From positions 23,306,033-23,370,032 of the forward strand of contig NC_135170.1 of the NCBI RefSeq assembly GCF_041146795.1: a DNA stretch of 64,000 nucleotides, given 5' to 3'. Below, one piece after another: positions 28,701 to 40,200 of this stretch. Position 1 is the first letter of the stretch; each line of letters begins with the position of its first letter. A model generated the notes under the pieces. That model saw only the letters and a program-made list of their open reading frames with translations. It was not told the origin of the DNA and did not search any database. The stretch is from Maylandia zebra (taxonomy: Eukaryota > Chordata > Actinopteri > Cichliformes > Cichlidae). The position numbers were made by a program, and so were the translations under genes.

Positions 28701-29963
28701 AAGTGTGAATGTTACAGCTGTCAGATTGTTCCGGGTAAAAGCATCTCATGTTTTACTGCCCATTTCGGCTTTTTTCTCTAATAAGGTTTAGTTCTTATTT
28801 TCCCTAGGCTTCTCTGGGTTTCTTCTTCACTGGCTTTTTTCCCCACCTGATATTTATACATAACTCTACATTTAGTAATTAGTTTTTATTAAATAACTGC
28901 TCTCCTCCACAGCATGTTCTTGTACTGTCTTCCTCCCCTCACCCACAACTGGTTTTGGCAGATGTCTGTCTTTCCCTGAGCTTAGTTCTGCCATAGGTTT
29001 CTTCCTGTTTAAAGGGAGTTTTTCTTTCCCGCTGTCACCAAAGTGCTTGCTCATAGGTGGTAATCCTATTTCTCTTGCAGTATAAAGCACCTTAAGGCAA
29101 CTGTTGTTGTAATTTAGTGCTATGTAAATAAGAATAGAATAGAATTCTACTTTATTGTCATTGCACATGTCACAAGTACAAGGCAACAAAATGCAGTTTG
29201 CATCCATCCAGAAACTGCTTTAGCCATAATATAGATATATTACAAAAATGGAATTGAAAATAAAAACTTTCCCTACATAATGTAATTATTTTAATTTAAA
29301 TTTTATATTTTTAGAACACAAAGGTTTTTATGTTAACAGCTATGTCTTTGTTTAACAGGAACATATCCAGGAAATCTTTTCTACTTATGGGACAATCAAA
29401 GGAGTCGACATGCCAATGGACAGACTCCACCCGCACCTGCACAGGGGCTGTGCTTATGTGGAGTTTGAGACCCCCGAGGAGGCCCAGAAGGCACTCAAAC
29501 ACATGGACGGAGGTATGTGGGTAGTTCTGTGGCTTCGTCATGGAAGATTAATCTAGACAGACTTGCGTTCGTATTGGGTAACTCTTTGTTGACTCTTACG
29601 AATAGGTCAGATTGATGGACAGGAAATCACTGCTTGTGCTGTGCTGCCTCAGCGAGTCCGCCCTCCACCCCGTAGACCATCTCCACCCCGCAGAATGCCC
29701 CCGCCACCACCTATGTGGCGTCGCAGCCCACCGCGCATGAGGAGAAGGTACTATGAATGATTCGACCAGTTACTGTTTCCATTCGTGTTTGACATTTGTG
29801 TTTTTTATCAGGCCTACATGCCCTTCCACACTTACTTATTGATTTACGTTTTTGCAGGTCCCGCTCCCCAAGGAGGCGATCGCCAGCACGCCGCCGCTCT
29901 CGCTCCAGATCTCCCGGTCGTAGGCGTCACCGCTCTCGTTCCAGCTCCAACTCCTCTCGATAG
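25329..29963 (+). CDS. rnps1: RNA-binding protein with serine-rich domain 1 (278 aa)
   Basis: RNPS1 is a peripheral exon-junction-complex/ASAP-complex factor acting in splicing and nonsense-mediated decay in the nucleus. Coding parts are 25329-25330, 27367-27513, 27609-27788, 27897-28002, 29359-29512, 29606-29747 and 29858-29963. The initiator ATG is split: AT ends exon 1 and G opens exon 2. Protein order: a Lys/Glu/Arg-rich N-terminus starting APSPTKRKEDEK; a long serine tract (about 47-95); one RRM (about 132-208) with RNP2 VYLGRL and RNP1 RGCAYVEF; a Pro/Arg segment PPPRRPSPPRR; and an RS tail ending SRSSSNSSR. Length and order fit the family (human is about 305 aa; the serine tract is somewhat shorter here). 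Confidence 0.96.
25706..25757. repeat. Poly-C tract followed by (CA)n
   Basis: About 21 C then about 15 CA units in rnps1 intron 1. Simple repeat. Confidence 0.9.
26270..26910 (+). repeat. SINE interrupted by a second SINE
   Basis: The outer element starts GGTGCAGTGGTTAGCACTGT and continues after the insertion with GTTCTCTCCCCATGTCTGAG, GGTTCCTCCCAC and GTGTACCCTGCC, the same family as 48065-48384. The inner element is described separately. Lies in rnps1 intron 1. Confidence 0.75.
26318..26634 (+). repeat. tRNA-derived SINE (inner copy)
   Basis: The head GGGTGGCTGTAGCTCAGGTG with GGTTCGATCCC 25-30 bp later are tRNA-type A and B boxes of an RNA polymerase III promoter. The body contains CCTTGGGCAAGATACT and CCATCACCAGTGTGTGAATG and ends AAAGCGCTATACAAATGCAG. 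I believe it belongs to a widespread teleost SINE (possibly the cichlid AFC family, from memory). It is not a functional tRNA gene. Confidence 0.75.
28092..28205 (-). repeat. Dispersed teleost repeat with AATTGAATT-type tail (copy)
   Basis: TTAAATTTATTTAGCACCAA, ACAACTACAGTCGGCTCAAG and TTATATTATAAGGCC are the reversed tail of a family also seen at 28905-29126 (+), 41239-41320 (-), 59865-59950 (+) and 60940-61170 (-). In rnps1 intron 4. Confidence 0.55.
28905..29126 (+). repeat. Dispersed teleost repeat (copy)
   Basis: Runs through GGTTTTGGCAGATGTCTGTC, GGTTTCTTCCTGTTTAAAGG, CACCAAAGTGCTTGCTCATA and GTATAAAGCACCTTAAGGCA to a GTGCTATGTAAATA tail. The same tail motif recurs in several copies in this window. 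In rnps1 intron 4. Confidence 0.6.
29127..29260 (-). repeat. CR1/Rex1-like LINE 3' fragment
   Basis: AGAATAGAATAGAATTCTAC followed by TTTATTGTCATTGCACATGT and ACAAGGCAACAAAATGCAG is the reversed 3' end of a LINE family common in fish, with its pentanucleotide (AATAG) tail. Only the extreme 3' end is present. Confidence 0.6.
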
Positions 29964-30256
29964 ACGGGTTTTCGTACTGTACGCGATCTCTCATGGTGCC
30001 GAATCGGCTTCGTTTCTTGATTCCTCAGTATTCATGTGGGCTCAACAGAATTCACTCATCTGCATTGTAGCCAACATGGACATTTCTTTAATAGTGCTCT
30101 TTGTGCAACATTTTTTTTCCATGTTTTGTATAAGTTTATTTTGGAAAGCTAGACCAGTATGTGTCTTTTTAGGTTGAGCTTGCTCTGCATACAGATCGAC
30201 CAGTCTTCGAGCGTGTCTTCTTTTTACCTTGTCTTGAATTTTTAGACATTTTGAAA

Positions 30257-30262
30257 AATAAA
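30257..30262 (+). promoter_or_regulatory. Polyadenylation signal of rnps1
   Basis: AATAAA 294 bp after the rnps1 stop codon, followed by AAC and a GT-containing stretch. The intervening 3' UTR shows no other obvious signal. Confidence 0.7.
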
Positions 30263-31280
30263 ACTTTAACAATGTGAAAGGCCTTGTGCCATACTGTTAT
30301 TGATCATTTCCTAATGGTTCCTGTTTTAAGAGCACAGGCCTTACAGCCACAGGAAAAGAGAAAGGGACAAGGAAAAAGAGGCCTTTGCTGACATTCAGGG
30401 TGTGGTGGAATAATCATTTTTGCTTAGGAGGTTCCTGCCTGAGTGACATCACCCAGAAGCATCTATGTGACAACATTGTAAAGTCAAAATTTCTAAATAC
30501 TGAGGAAACTTTCCTCATTACTTCCTTTATTACCTCCTTTCAGCATATAATTCCTGGTATAGTTGGATGGGTTTGTAAAAAATAGGCTCCTTCTTCACAT
30601 ATTTCCCTTTTCCCATGAAATTTTCTATCACGATTATAGTAAATTTCATGCAGTCTTAATCTTCTTTAACAGGAAATGGTGCGGTGAAACGAATTTTATT
30701 AATGAGGATGTCCAGTAAACTGTGCCAGTGAGTCAGCTTACAATGTACCTCTGTACAGTCTAATGGAACAGATCTAAAAGAAATGCAGTTATTATACACA
30801 TTAAAATCAGTTTGTCCCTAGCATATTTAAATTAATCAAACCTTGATCTAAATTGTTCTTTTCTGTGTGACCGGTCCTGCCGAGTTTGTTAGTAGATTTG
30901 AATGACTGATCTGGCAGACTACATTTTGTAGTGAAGTGAAATAGCGAGGAAGAGGTCAAATATGGGTGGTTCCACTCTGCGTAAGTCTCCATTATGACCA
31001 CTGGAGGTCTCCCTCCAAATAAACAAAGAAGAGTTGTGTTTGCATTTGCTGTTTCAGTGTTAAAGCATCTACACAACGCTGAACGTGCTTCATTTTTCTT
31101 CTTCTTCTCATCGAGGCACCACCTAAATTCGACACCGCTCCTGTTTGGCCAAGCGCGCTCTGACGCCCTGCGAATTTACTTCAGTTCGTCCGGCCACAGT
31201 ATCTGGGCTACTTTCTATGCAAGACTGCTGGAGGATTTTAGGGGTTGATCAGGCGTCGGAGCAAAATAGGTTAAACTTAA
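30263..31280. other. Intergenic region and 5' leader of adap1
   Basis: No coding exon seen. The last ~150 bases are richer in CpG (AAGCGCGCTC, TCGTCCGGCC) and probably contain the adap1 promoter and 5' UTR. There is no clear TATA box. Confidence 0.5.
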
Positions 31281-34200
31281 ATGACCTCCGATCACGAAAT
31301 GATCAGACAGCGTGTGAAAGCGCTTCTGGACAAACCTGGGAATGGGAACTGTGCCGACTGTGGAGCTGCAGGTAGGCTGGAGGAGTGGAGTCACTCTCAG
31401 ATGCTGGACATCCAGTTTTAAGAGTGTTCATACATTCTGTGGCAATCCCAACTGAGACACACGAACGTAACTGCTTTAGTTTCTCTTCTCGGGCAGTTAT
31501 GACACCTGTGCGATAGTTGACACAATGAAGATTTTCACACTGATGCAATACGTTTGTGAGTTCTGATAAAAAAACAACAACAACAACCAATACTGTCAGT
31601 CGGAGGTTTTCAGTAGTTTCAGTAAAAAATTTTTTTTTATTATTATTATTTTTACTGTTCATGCTAAGTAGCCAAATGGGTGTTTATGTACGTGGTTGGT
31701 TTTCTTCAGCTTGCAGACATGTGGTCACACACCCTGAGGAACACACCTAGTTGTTTAACATTAATCAAATCTGCAGCTCAGTATATGAGAGCATGCATGC
31801 ATTTTCAAAAAGGTGTTGCTTGTGAAATTTACTTTCACTTATCTACTCTGCAGCCTTCAAGATTCTCTTGTGTGGAAGGCGACAAGCACATGAGAGCATC
31901 ATATTAAAATACCAGTAATAAACACGGCTGCAGTTCTCTTGGAGTCCTTTCTTTCAGCTCTAAGTTTTGAACACACTCATACATTTTTAGGCTCTGCGTG
32001 CATTACACTTTCTGTGTAGAATGACTTCAGTGTTAGACCGAGAGGGTGAGTCGGCGTGGGACTTGCTAACCACGCGGCAGCATCTTGTCTCAGTGTTACA
32101 GATACACGGTTTCGCATGTGCACAGTTTTTAAATTATGCTCGAGGAAGTAATCGAGCTCTTTGTTCTCATGCTCTCTTGCATGTGTGCGGCTTTGCCTTC
32201 CTCAGAGACGGTTTAAAGGCTGCTGAATGCTGACACCAATCTTGTTGCCCCAGTTCTGCGGTTCAGTTACAAAATAACCACAATGGCAGGTATAATATAG
32301 CCTCACGCTGGTCAGTGCAATGACGCTAAAAATTAAACTTCGAAATATATCTGCATCTCCTCACACCTTCACTGTATTATAACCCTGCTCAGCGTTTGTT
32401 CTCTGTACTAAATTTAAAAACATTTAGTGCAGCTTGTCATACTGCATGAGTTAAAAAAAAAAAAAGAAGAGTGTGTGGTATACATAAAACTTTGTGAAGT
32501 TTTTTCTTTCCCTGCTTTTCAACTTTTAAACCTTTGCTTAAGCATTCATGTTAAAGGTGAATGTGATGTGTATTTATGTATCTATTCCTGCATACAGACG
32601 CTTATTAAAAACACGGGGTCTTGATATAAATACTGAAGATTTAGGCTGCCTAAATTTAGGTCCTAGAAACAAGCTTATTGCGCACTAGTAACTTCCTGTG
32701 TATACTATAGTGAGCATATGTGGAAATCTATTTATGCTGTGCGCTGATCATCTGCTTATGTTAAAGACGAAGAGGCAGAATGACCGAGAAACAACCAAGC
32801 TTTTATCGTTGGCTTGTCTTAATCTTGTTATGCTTCTGCCTGTGCTGATTTCTGTTCTTTCTCAGGCGACATTTGTAACATATTTGTGTTTATTTGAAAT
32901 CTTAATCAACTACAGCAATGGTTGTTCTATTTGCCTGTGATAACCACTTTTCCCAGTTACTATTTGGAACCATTAGTGTCTGTCAGGAATTTTTCAGTGT
33001 GGCAGTTACGTAAGGTAAAATATTTTGTGTGTGTGTGGTCATATACCTCTTTATCCTGCATTACAGGCCCAGAGTGGGCATCGTACACCCTTGGCGTGTT
33101 TGTGTGTCACAGCTGCTCAGGCCTCCATCGAAACATTGCTCAGATCAGCAAGGTCAAATCTCTTATTCTGGATCCCTGGACCCCTTCTGAGTTGGAGGTG
33201 AGAAACCCAGTAGGAGATCCTCTAGTAAGTGGGGATCAGCAATCAGGCTTGAAATCACATCTGCACCCATCTCTCTCAAGCACCTATGAGCAGCTATCTT
33301 TCTGTCTCCCACACTTCCCCCTGCATCTCTGCTTGAAAAAATAATAAAGGTCATCTATATGAATTAAGCTTGGACTAAAAGAAATGGGCCAGCAGCTGAC
33401 GGACACAACCAGCTTCTTTGTGTACTTATGCAAAGGCGTGTCTGTGTATACTTCTCTGCGTGCTGAGCAGCATCCTCAATTTTAAATACGAAGACACAAA
33501 AGTGCAGCAGTCAAACTTTGGGCAAAGAGTCAGCCAAACTAACACTGAGCTCCAAACACAGCATTTTGAATATCTACAGAAAGCTGTGAACACAAACAGA
33601 TATTCCTTATAGAGTGAATGTTTTTTCCCCTCCTCCACAGTTTATGGACTCTGTTGGTAACAATGCTGCCAAAGCCATATATGAACAGCTAGTTCCTGCC
33701 TTTTACTACTGCCCCACCTTCAAGGATTGCACGTAAGTAATCCATCCTCTTTTGTTCCACTTTATGTTTGAGTCACCTCTAAATACGCAGTCAAAATGTA
33801 AAGAAAGTACACCCTCTTTCACTTCGAAGGTTTTACACATTAGTACATAATAAAAAATATTATGTTCCTCAGCAAATCTTGAAATTTGGTAAATACAACC
33901 TCAGACAAGCTACAATACGCGACATACTGCACTGTGCCATTGTATATTTAACAAAGATTAAGCCAAATTGCAGAAGCCGTGTGAAAGTATAACCTTAGGG
34001 ATTGAGAGGGAAGGTAGCACACAGGTTCTACTAATCAAATGAACTTGATTGATTGATCATCAGTAAGTGTGAGCACCTCAAACAAAGAAGTTTTGGCAGC
34101 TTGTTGTTCTGGATCATTCAGATACGCACTGACACAATGCCCAAGATGAAAGGCATTTGCAGTGATGTTATAGAAGCAATTGTTGCTGCCCACTAGTCTG

Positions 34201-37200
34201 GAAAGGGTTATGAGGTCATTTTCCAACAATTTCAAGTCCATCTTCCTAGAGTGAGAAAGATTCTTCACAAGTGGAAAACATTGTAAGGCCTCTTGCCAAC
34301 CATGTTAAATGTTAAAGTACATGACAGTAGAAAATTAGAAAAACAAAAGAAATATGGCACTTTAGAAGGGTCGCCTTGATGCCGCCTTCATGGCTTATGT
34401 TTGCAAAGTTGCATCTGAGCATACCAGAAATCTTCCTGAACAATGCCTTTTGGACAGATGAAACCAAAAGTCAAAAGTCTGGCCATAATGCCAAGAACTA
34501 TGTTTGGTAAAAAAAATAAACGCAGCACCTCAGCACAAACACACCAAACCAACAGTCGAGCACAGTGACAAAGGGGTGATGATGATCATTTTAACACAGG
34601 CTAAGGACCAGATTATTTTTTATTATGTCTTGATATGTAAAACCTTTTAAATTGAAAGAAGGTTTCCATTTTCTTATTATGACTGCAACATGGATAAGCA
34701 CAAAGCAGTGGGATATGACAGAAACTGTTTTTGTTTTTAGTAATAAGTATTGAAAACTATTAAAACTAGTAAATTTCTCTCTATATATGCTCTAAATTAA
34801 TTGTTATTTTATGCAGTAAATATTAGCAATGGTGCCTTTAAGCCTGCAGCTGTTGGGAAAATGGATGTCTTCATTAACAAGTGGTTTTGGTTTGGCAGGA
34901 TGACATTGATAAGAATGCCCAGTTCCTGTAGTATGAACAGGAAGCAGCAATTCAGCACGAGGGTTTCTTCTTAACTGTTCAGCGATATAAATAACAATTT
35001 TGAACAGCACCACAGTGACCTGTCATGTCAGAAAGTCTAAACGGGCATGTGTTGTGTTTTGGAGGGGTGACTGATGAGTGAAGAAAATAGGGATGAAAAA
35101 GGCAGATCCATTTACTACAGTGAAGAGCTGCACACACAGTAATACCGCAGCAGTTTGAACATACTGAGAAGATGCATACAAGTGCAATTATTATGATTAT
35201 TATTATTAAGGGAACCAAAAAATACAGAAAATGGAAAAAAGGAGAAGAATATGACGCTAAAGAACATCACACACCATCTAATCGTTATTATGTTTGAAAC
35301 AGGACAAGGGAGACACAAATGATAATTACAAGATGATGAGGTTGTATTTGATAGATGTTTGCACAAAATGAATCCACGAGGGTCGGCATCTGCGCAAGTT
35401 AATGAGATGTTTACAACAAATTAGCTGAGGCATGAAGTAAACATCAAACCCAGGCAGAGCTGAGTGTCTAACAGCCTCCGTTCTGCAGGGTCCTGCGGGA
35501 TCAGTGGATCCGAGCCAAGTACGAGAGGAAGGAGTTTTTGTGCGTGGAAAAGCAGGAACCCTACTCGGCAGGTAAGAATACAACATACCTGTGCACAGTT
35601 ATATGCATATAGTTATACCCTTTTACATGACCAAAAGAAGATGTATTTCTGCGTCTTACGCTGCACCACCCATTCAGTGTTGATTGAATCAGCGAGAAAG
35701 CGTCATCTATTAACCCAAACAAGGATCGAGGACAGAAAACACGCCACTTTACCACCTCCACTTCAAGTAATAATTCAGGAATTTGGGAATAAAGAAAATA
35801 ATTGAAGGGCATAAAAACAGAAATGAGATATATCAGCTTAATTGGTGAGATGTTGGCAGGTGCTGTTGTTGCAGGAGGTACTATGTGACTTGGTAATGGC
35901 ATCAAAGGGTGTAATAGGAAATAAATAGTCATGGTCCACCAGGCACCATCACCCAGTGCTCATTTACATAGCCCAGCCCAATTAGTCAGCTGTTTAGAGA
36001 TAGATGGTGTGTCAGCATGGCTTATGTTGCAGAGACAATGAGGGTATGTCATCAAGTGAAGAAAACGGTATTTTTCTGCCCTACAGATCCTTTTTATTCT
36101 CGTTTCTCACTAATTACCAAAACACCCTTTTCTCATTTTAGTTTATCTAAACTCAAACTTAATGTGTGAACACTTATCCATGCCTTTTGTGCTGAATCAT
36201 GTCCCTTTCATAATGGACGTCTGGCTAATTGCCCAATGCAGTCTCATAAGAGACAAAGAAGCACCAGTGGAAACCAGACTCAGTTAATCAATAACGGACG
36301 CCTCTGCCACTGACTGGCAATGAGTGTGCAAATGCCAAGACTGGACTACTATGAGTCTGCCTGTTATGACTATTGTGATTTTCGCATGCACGAATGTATG
36401 ACACAGCTAAGATTATGATGCGAAGATTATGTAGCGTTTCCAAAACAATCTTCTCTTATTCACTTCTCTGAATAATATGGACACACCCTCATTAGTGGAC
36501 GTTACATTTAGAGTTCTCATTTCATATCGTCAGTATCGTCTGTTGAGTTGCACAATGGCCATGATTGTAAAATGAGGTGCATTGCATCGCTGGGTGTGTA
36601 ACAGAAAATCCCTATGCTGTTTAAATCATGGCATAAAAATTGCTTTTTTTCTACAGTCGCAAGGGCAGTATGCAGTCGATTCACAAAACCTAAATAAAAT
36701 AGCAAACAGAAAATGTATTTGAATTGAATCCATGCTAAAAGCAATAAAATGCACTTTAAGATATTTAAAGCAGATGATATATTTAACACCGATGACAGGA
36801 GAAACTTTATTTATATAAAAACAAAACTCCAGTTATTCGATTGTTATCTTTATACATCTTTATTCTTTCTAACCAATGTCTGAACTGTTGGTAACTATTT
36901 ATTTATATATTGTTTTAAGACCTTTATACACACTGCATGTATGGTTTTCACCAAACTCGGTGCCAAAAAGATAGGCGTAGTTGTATTAATGACAATAAAT
37001 TATTATTTATTTTAATATTTACAACTTTTTTGGACACTGTATGAAATGTTTAGATACAGAATATAAGTGCTGAAAATGGGCAAAAAGTTGAGGTTAATGT
37101 GTGAATAGTTAACCCGGCACTCTTTGAGATAAATGATTTAGTAGAACGGAGTAATTTGAAGTATTTTTATTGTGATTAGACCTTTTTTTCCAGAGCAGGC

Positions 37201-40200
37201 TGTCTTGTTTTTCAGGGCAATGGGGATCTTGTGTTGTGTGTTCATACCTATTCATAGGATCTTATTTAAAAGAGCCACACATAAAGGATAGGCCTACCCC
37301 ACAATGTTACAATGCTGCTAAGTTCTGAGAAATCCACTCTTCTCTTTAGCAACTACTCAGAGTTGAGCAAAGTCTGAGGAAATGGGAAGCTGTCAGACGT
37401 GTGTATATGTTACCCAGATAAGAAATGATGGTCACAAACCATACATACTATCAAGCTTGAAAGACTGCTTCCCCTGGTAACGTCTGTTTGGAAAACAGGA
37501 AACAAGGCAAGTTAAATTTTGTTCAACCCGACAGAAAGCAGTTTAAAAAAAAATTGTACATTATATAATACAATACTTTGTTACTCAAAACCACACCTTC
37601 AGAAGGTGTGTGTGTGCGATTGTGTCTTAGAATTTGTAGTAGGGCAGCATCACAGATGGTAGGTTCACATGCTGTAGTCCACATGATGAGGAAGCAGAAT
37701 GTGATGGGTAAAATCAACACAGTTCCCTTTTAACTAAGTCGTATGAGGTTGTCACTGGGTGTCTCTGAGGAACCTCGTGCATTTAAAAATTAGCATAAAG
37801 CTTAAGATTTGCTTTTGTTGTGTGCCAATATACAATCTGAAGTGTATTGTGCGTTGTATTGTTAGTGCTGCAGAGTAGATGTGCAAGGCAAGCAGGAAGG
37901 TTTGTAACTAATTGCTCTGGTCTCGTGTTAGTCAGGTCAGCTGAACATATTTAAAATGTAGACCGCAGATTTGAGTCTGGGCTAAGATCCTGGCACACAT
38001 ATGGATGTTTGCATGCAGAAACTAAAAGTCTTCTCAGTTGCAGGTAGAGAATATAAAGCCCTGTTATCATAGTCTCATGACAGTCAAACTTTGTCTCTCT
38101 GTCAATGCTCCCTTGTGTTGTGCTGTGCAGAGGTTTAGAGCATGTGAATATGCGTGCCTGCCGTGGAGGAAGAATGCCCTCTTTTGTGCATGAGCATTGT
38201 ATACAACAGCGCACATAGATTTTATGCCAAAACATGCAGTATTCATCTGTGCAGGATCTGGAGAGAGACGGACACTGCCATCCGAAACTCCCTTTGCTCT
38301 TCCAAGTGTTTGCAAATCTTTAACTTTCTGTTATCTCAGTGAATCATTTCTCTTCTTCTCCTCTGTTCTGTCGTTGTGGAAGGTTTGACCCCATCCCAGA
38401 GGTGGAAGAAAACAGGTTCAGGTTCATAAATTATTGATGAAGCTATTGCTCAGCCACAGCAACAGGTTCTATTTGTGACTCAAAATGCATATTTAAGTAG
38501 GAAAGTGAAGAAAGATGCAGGTGTACCATAATTCTAGGTACTGTAATTTACTGTATAAATTTCTGGCACATCCTCCTCTTATTTTGAAGCCTCTGGCCTC
38601 TATAGCAATGTATTTAACCTCATGCAGCAGCAGCAATTAACTGAGGTGCTTTTTTTTTTTTTTTTTTTTTTTTTGGTACAGTTTCTTGCGGGGGAAGTAG
38701 TTTTCGTTGTTTCTGACGAATCAATGTAATATATTACTAGGAACACATGCAGCTATTCATATCCAGTCAGATTTCCATTTAATTTTGATTAAGACCATTT
38801 GCTCACGTAGTATGCACCCTTAAACACTTGGCTGCCTAATTAGCCTTTTGAGTGCTACATGTAAAAATGGGGAAACTTTGTAGTTCACGTGTGACTATGG
38901 CGATTGCGTTGTAGCATCACAGTGTTGGTAGAGTAACAGCTGAGGAACAATACCCAAGTGTTTTTTGATTTCGTATCAACTTCAGCATCAGGATCTAGCT
39001 CTCTGTTATTTGGGTGCATTTTATATTTCCTTAGTGTTTCAGTTTTAATTGTCTGTATGAGAATAATGTTATTACGGTTTTGTGTGTGGCCATGGTCAAG
39101 AATAGGACCATCTACTACTGTGTGTGTGTCTATGTGTTTGTGGGGAGGAGAAAATAGGTGAATGATTGACATGATTATTTAGGTATGACTAAAAATAAGT
39201 GGAGTCATTCACTGCTCCCGATTGTTCAGTTACAGCTATGAAACAAACGTGCTTAGTGTGTGTGCTAGCATATTTGTTTCAGTCATTTTCAGGCTTGTAG
39301 ATCAGTAGAAGCTTAATTATTTATGTATAGTAAAAGCCATTACTGAGGTTCTTAGAACAGTGGTCACAAATACTAAAAGGGTACACACACAAGCACAAGG
39401 TCATCAGTATGTCTTTCAGTGGCCTCCACCAATGTTGTTACTGGTTAGCTCTTCAAGCGATTGTGTAATAGGCGTTTAATTCACCGGATGAGTAACCACA
39501 AGACGTGGTTGTGCAATAATATAACTTATGTTTTCTTTAGCATTTGGATTAGTTTAAACCTATTTAGCAAGACAATGTGGGTTTAGGGATTTCCGTACTT
39601 GCTTTCTGGAATTAAAGTGTCAGCCATGAGTGTAAGGCGGCATGAGTCAATTTTTTTTTTTTTTTTTAATGGCAAGTGGATATAAAAGCTTTGTGTATTG
39701 TGCAATTGCTGCAACTCTTCAGAACAATTTCTGTCTAAATATATCAAAATAGTAGGAGTTAACCTGGCAAAGCAAATTAAACCATATAATTTTAGATTTT
39801 ATTTGAAACATAGCATGAACATAAGCGATGGGAACTGAACACTGAACAGGGTCAGAAACAAAGGTCCAAAACAAATGCCAATGCTACAGTATATGCAGAG
39901 AGGCTATCATTGTTTTATAATGTAAATGGATCAGCCTTAAAAGTGACAGTTTTCTTCTTGCTCTAAATCACCCAGTGCACATTTATCTATCTGATTATCA
40001 AGTTAATAACAGTTTGTTTATTTGTGGACATTTCTTAGATGTGTGTCTGAGATTTTCAGCATTAATAAAAGTTGTTTTGCTTTCACCCCCAACCTGTGTT
40101 TCTCTCCTCCTGGCAGGCTACAGAGAAGGGTTTCTGTGGAAACGTGGCAGAGACAATGGACAATACCTAAGCCGAAAATTTATTCTGTCCGAGCGAGAGG

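Noticed and set aside
29785-30177. 130-codon plus-strand frame over rnps1 exon 7
   Set aside because: It is an alternative frame running from the intron through the RS-rich last exon into the 3' UTR. The true frame ends at 29963.
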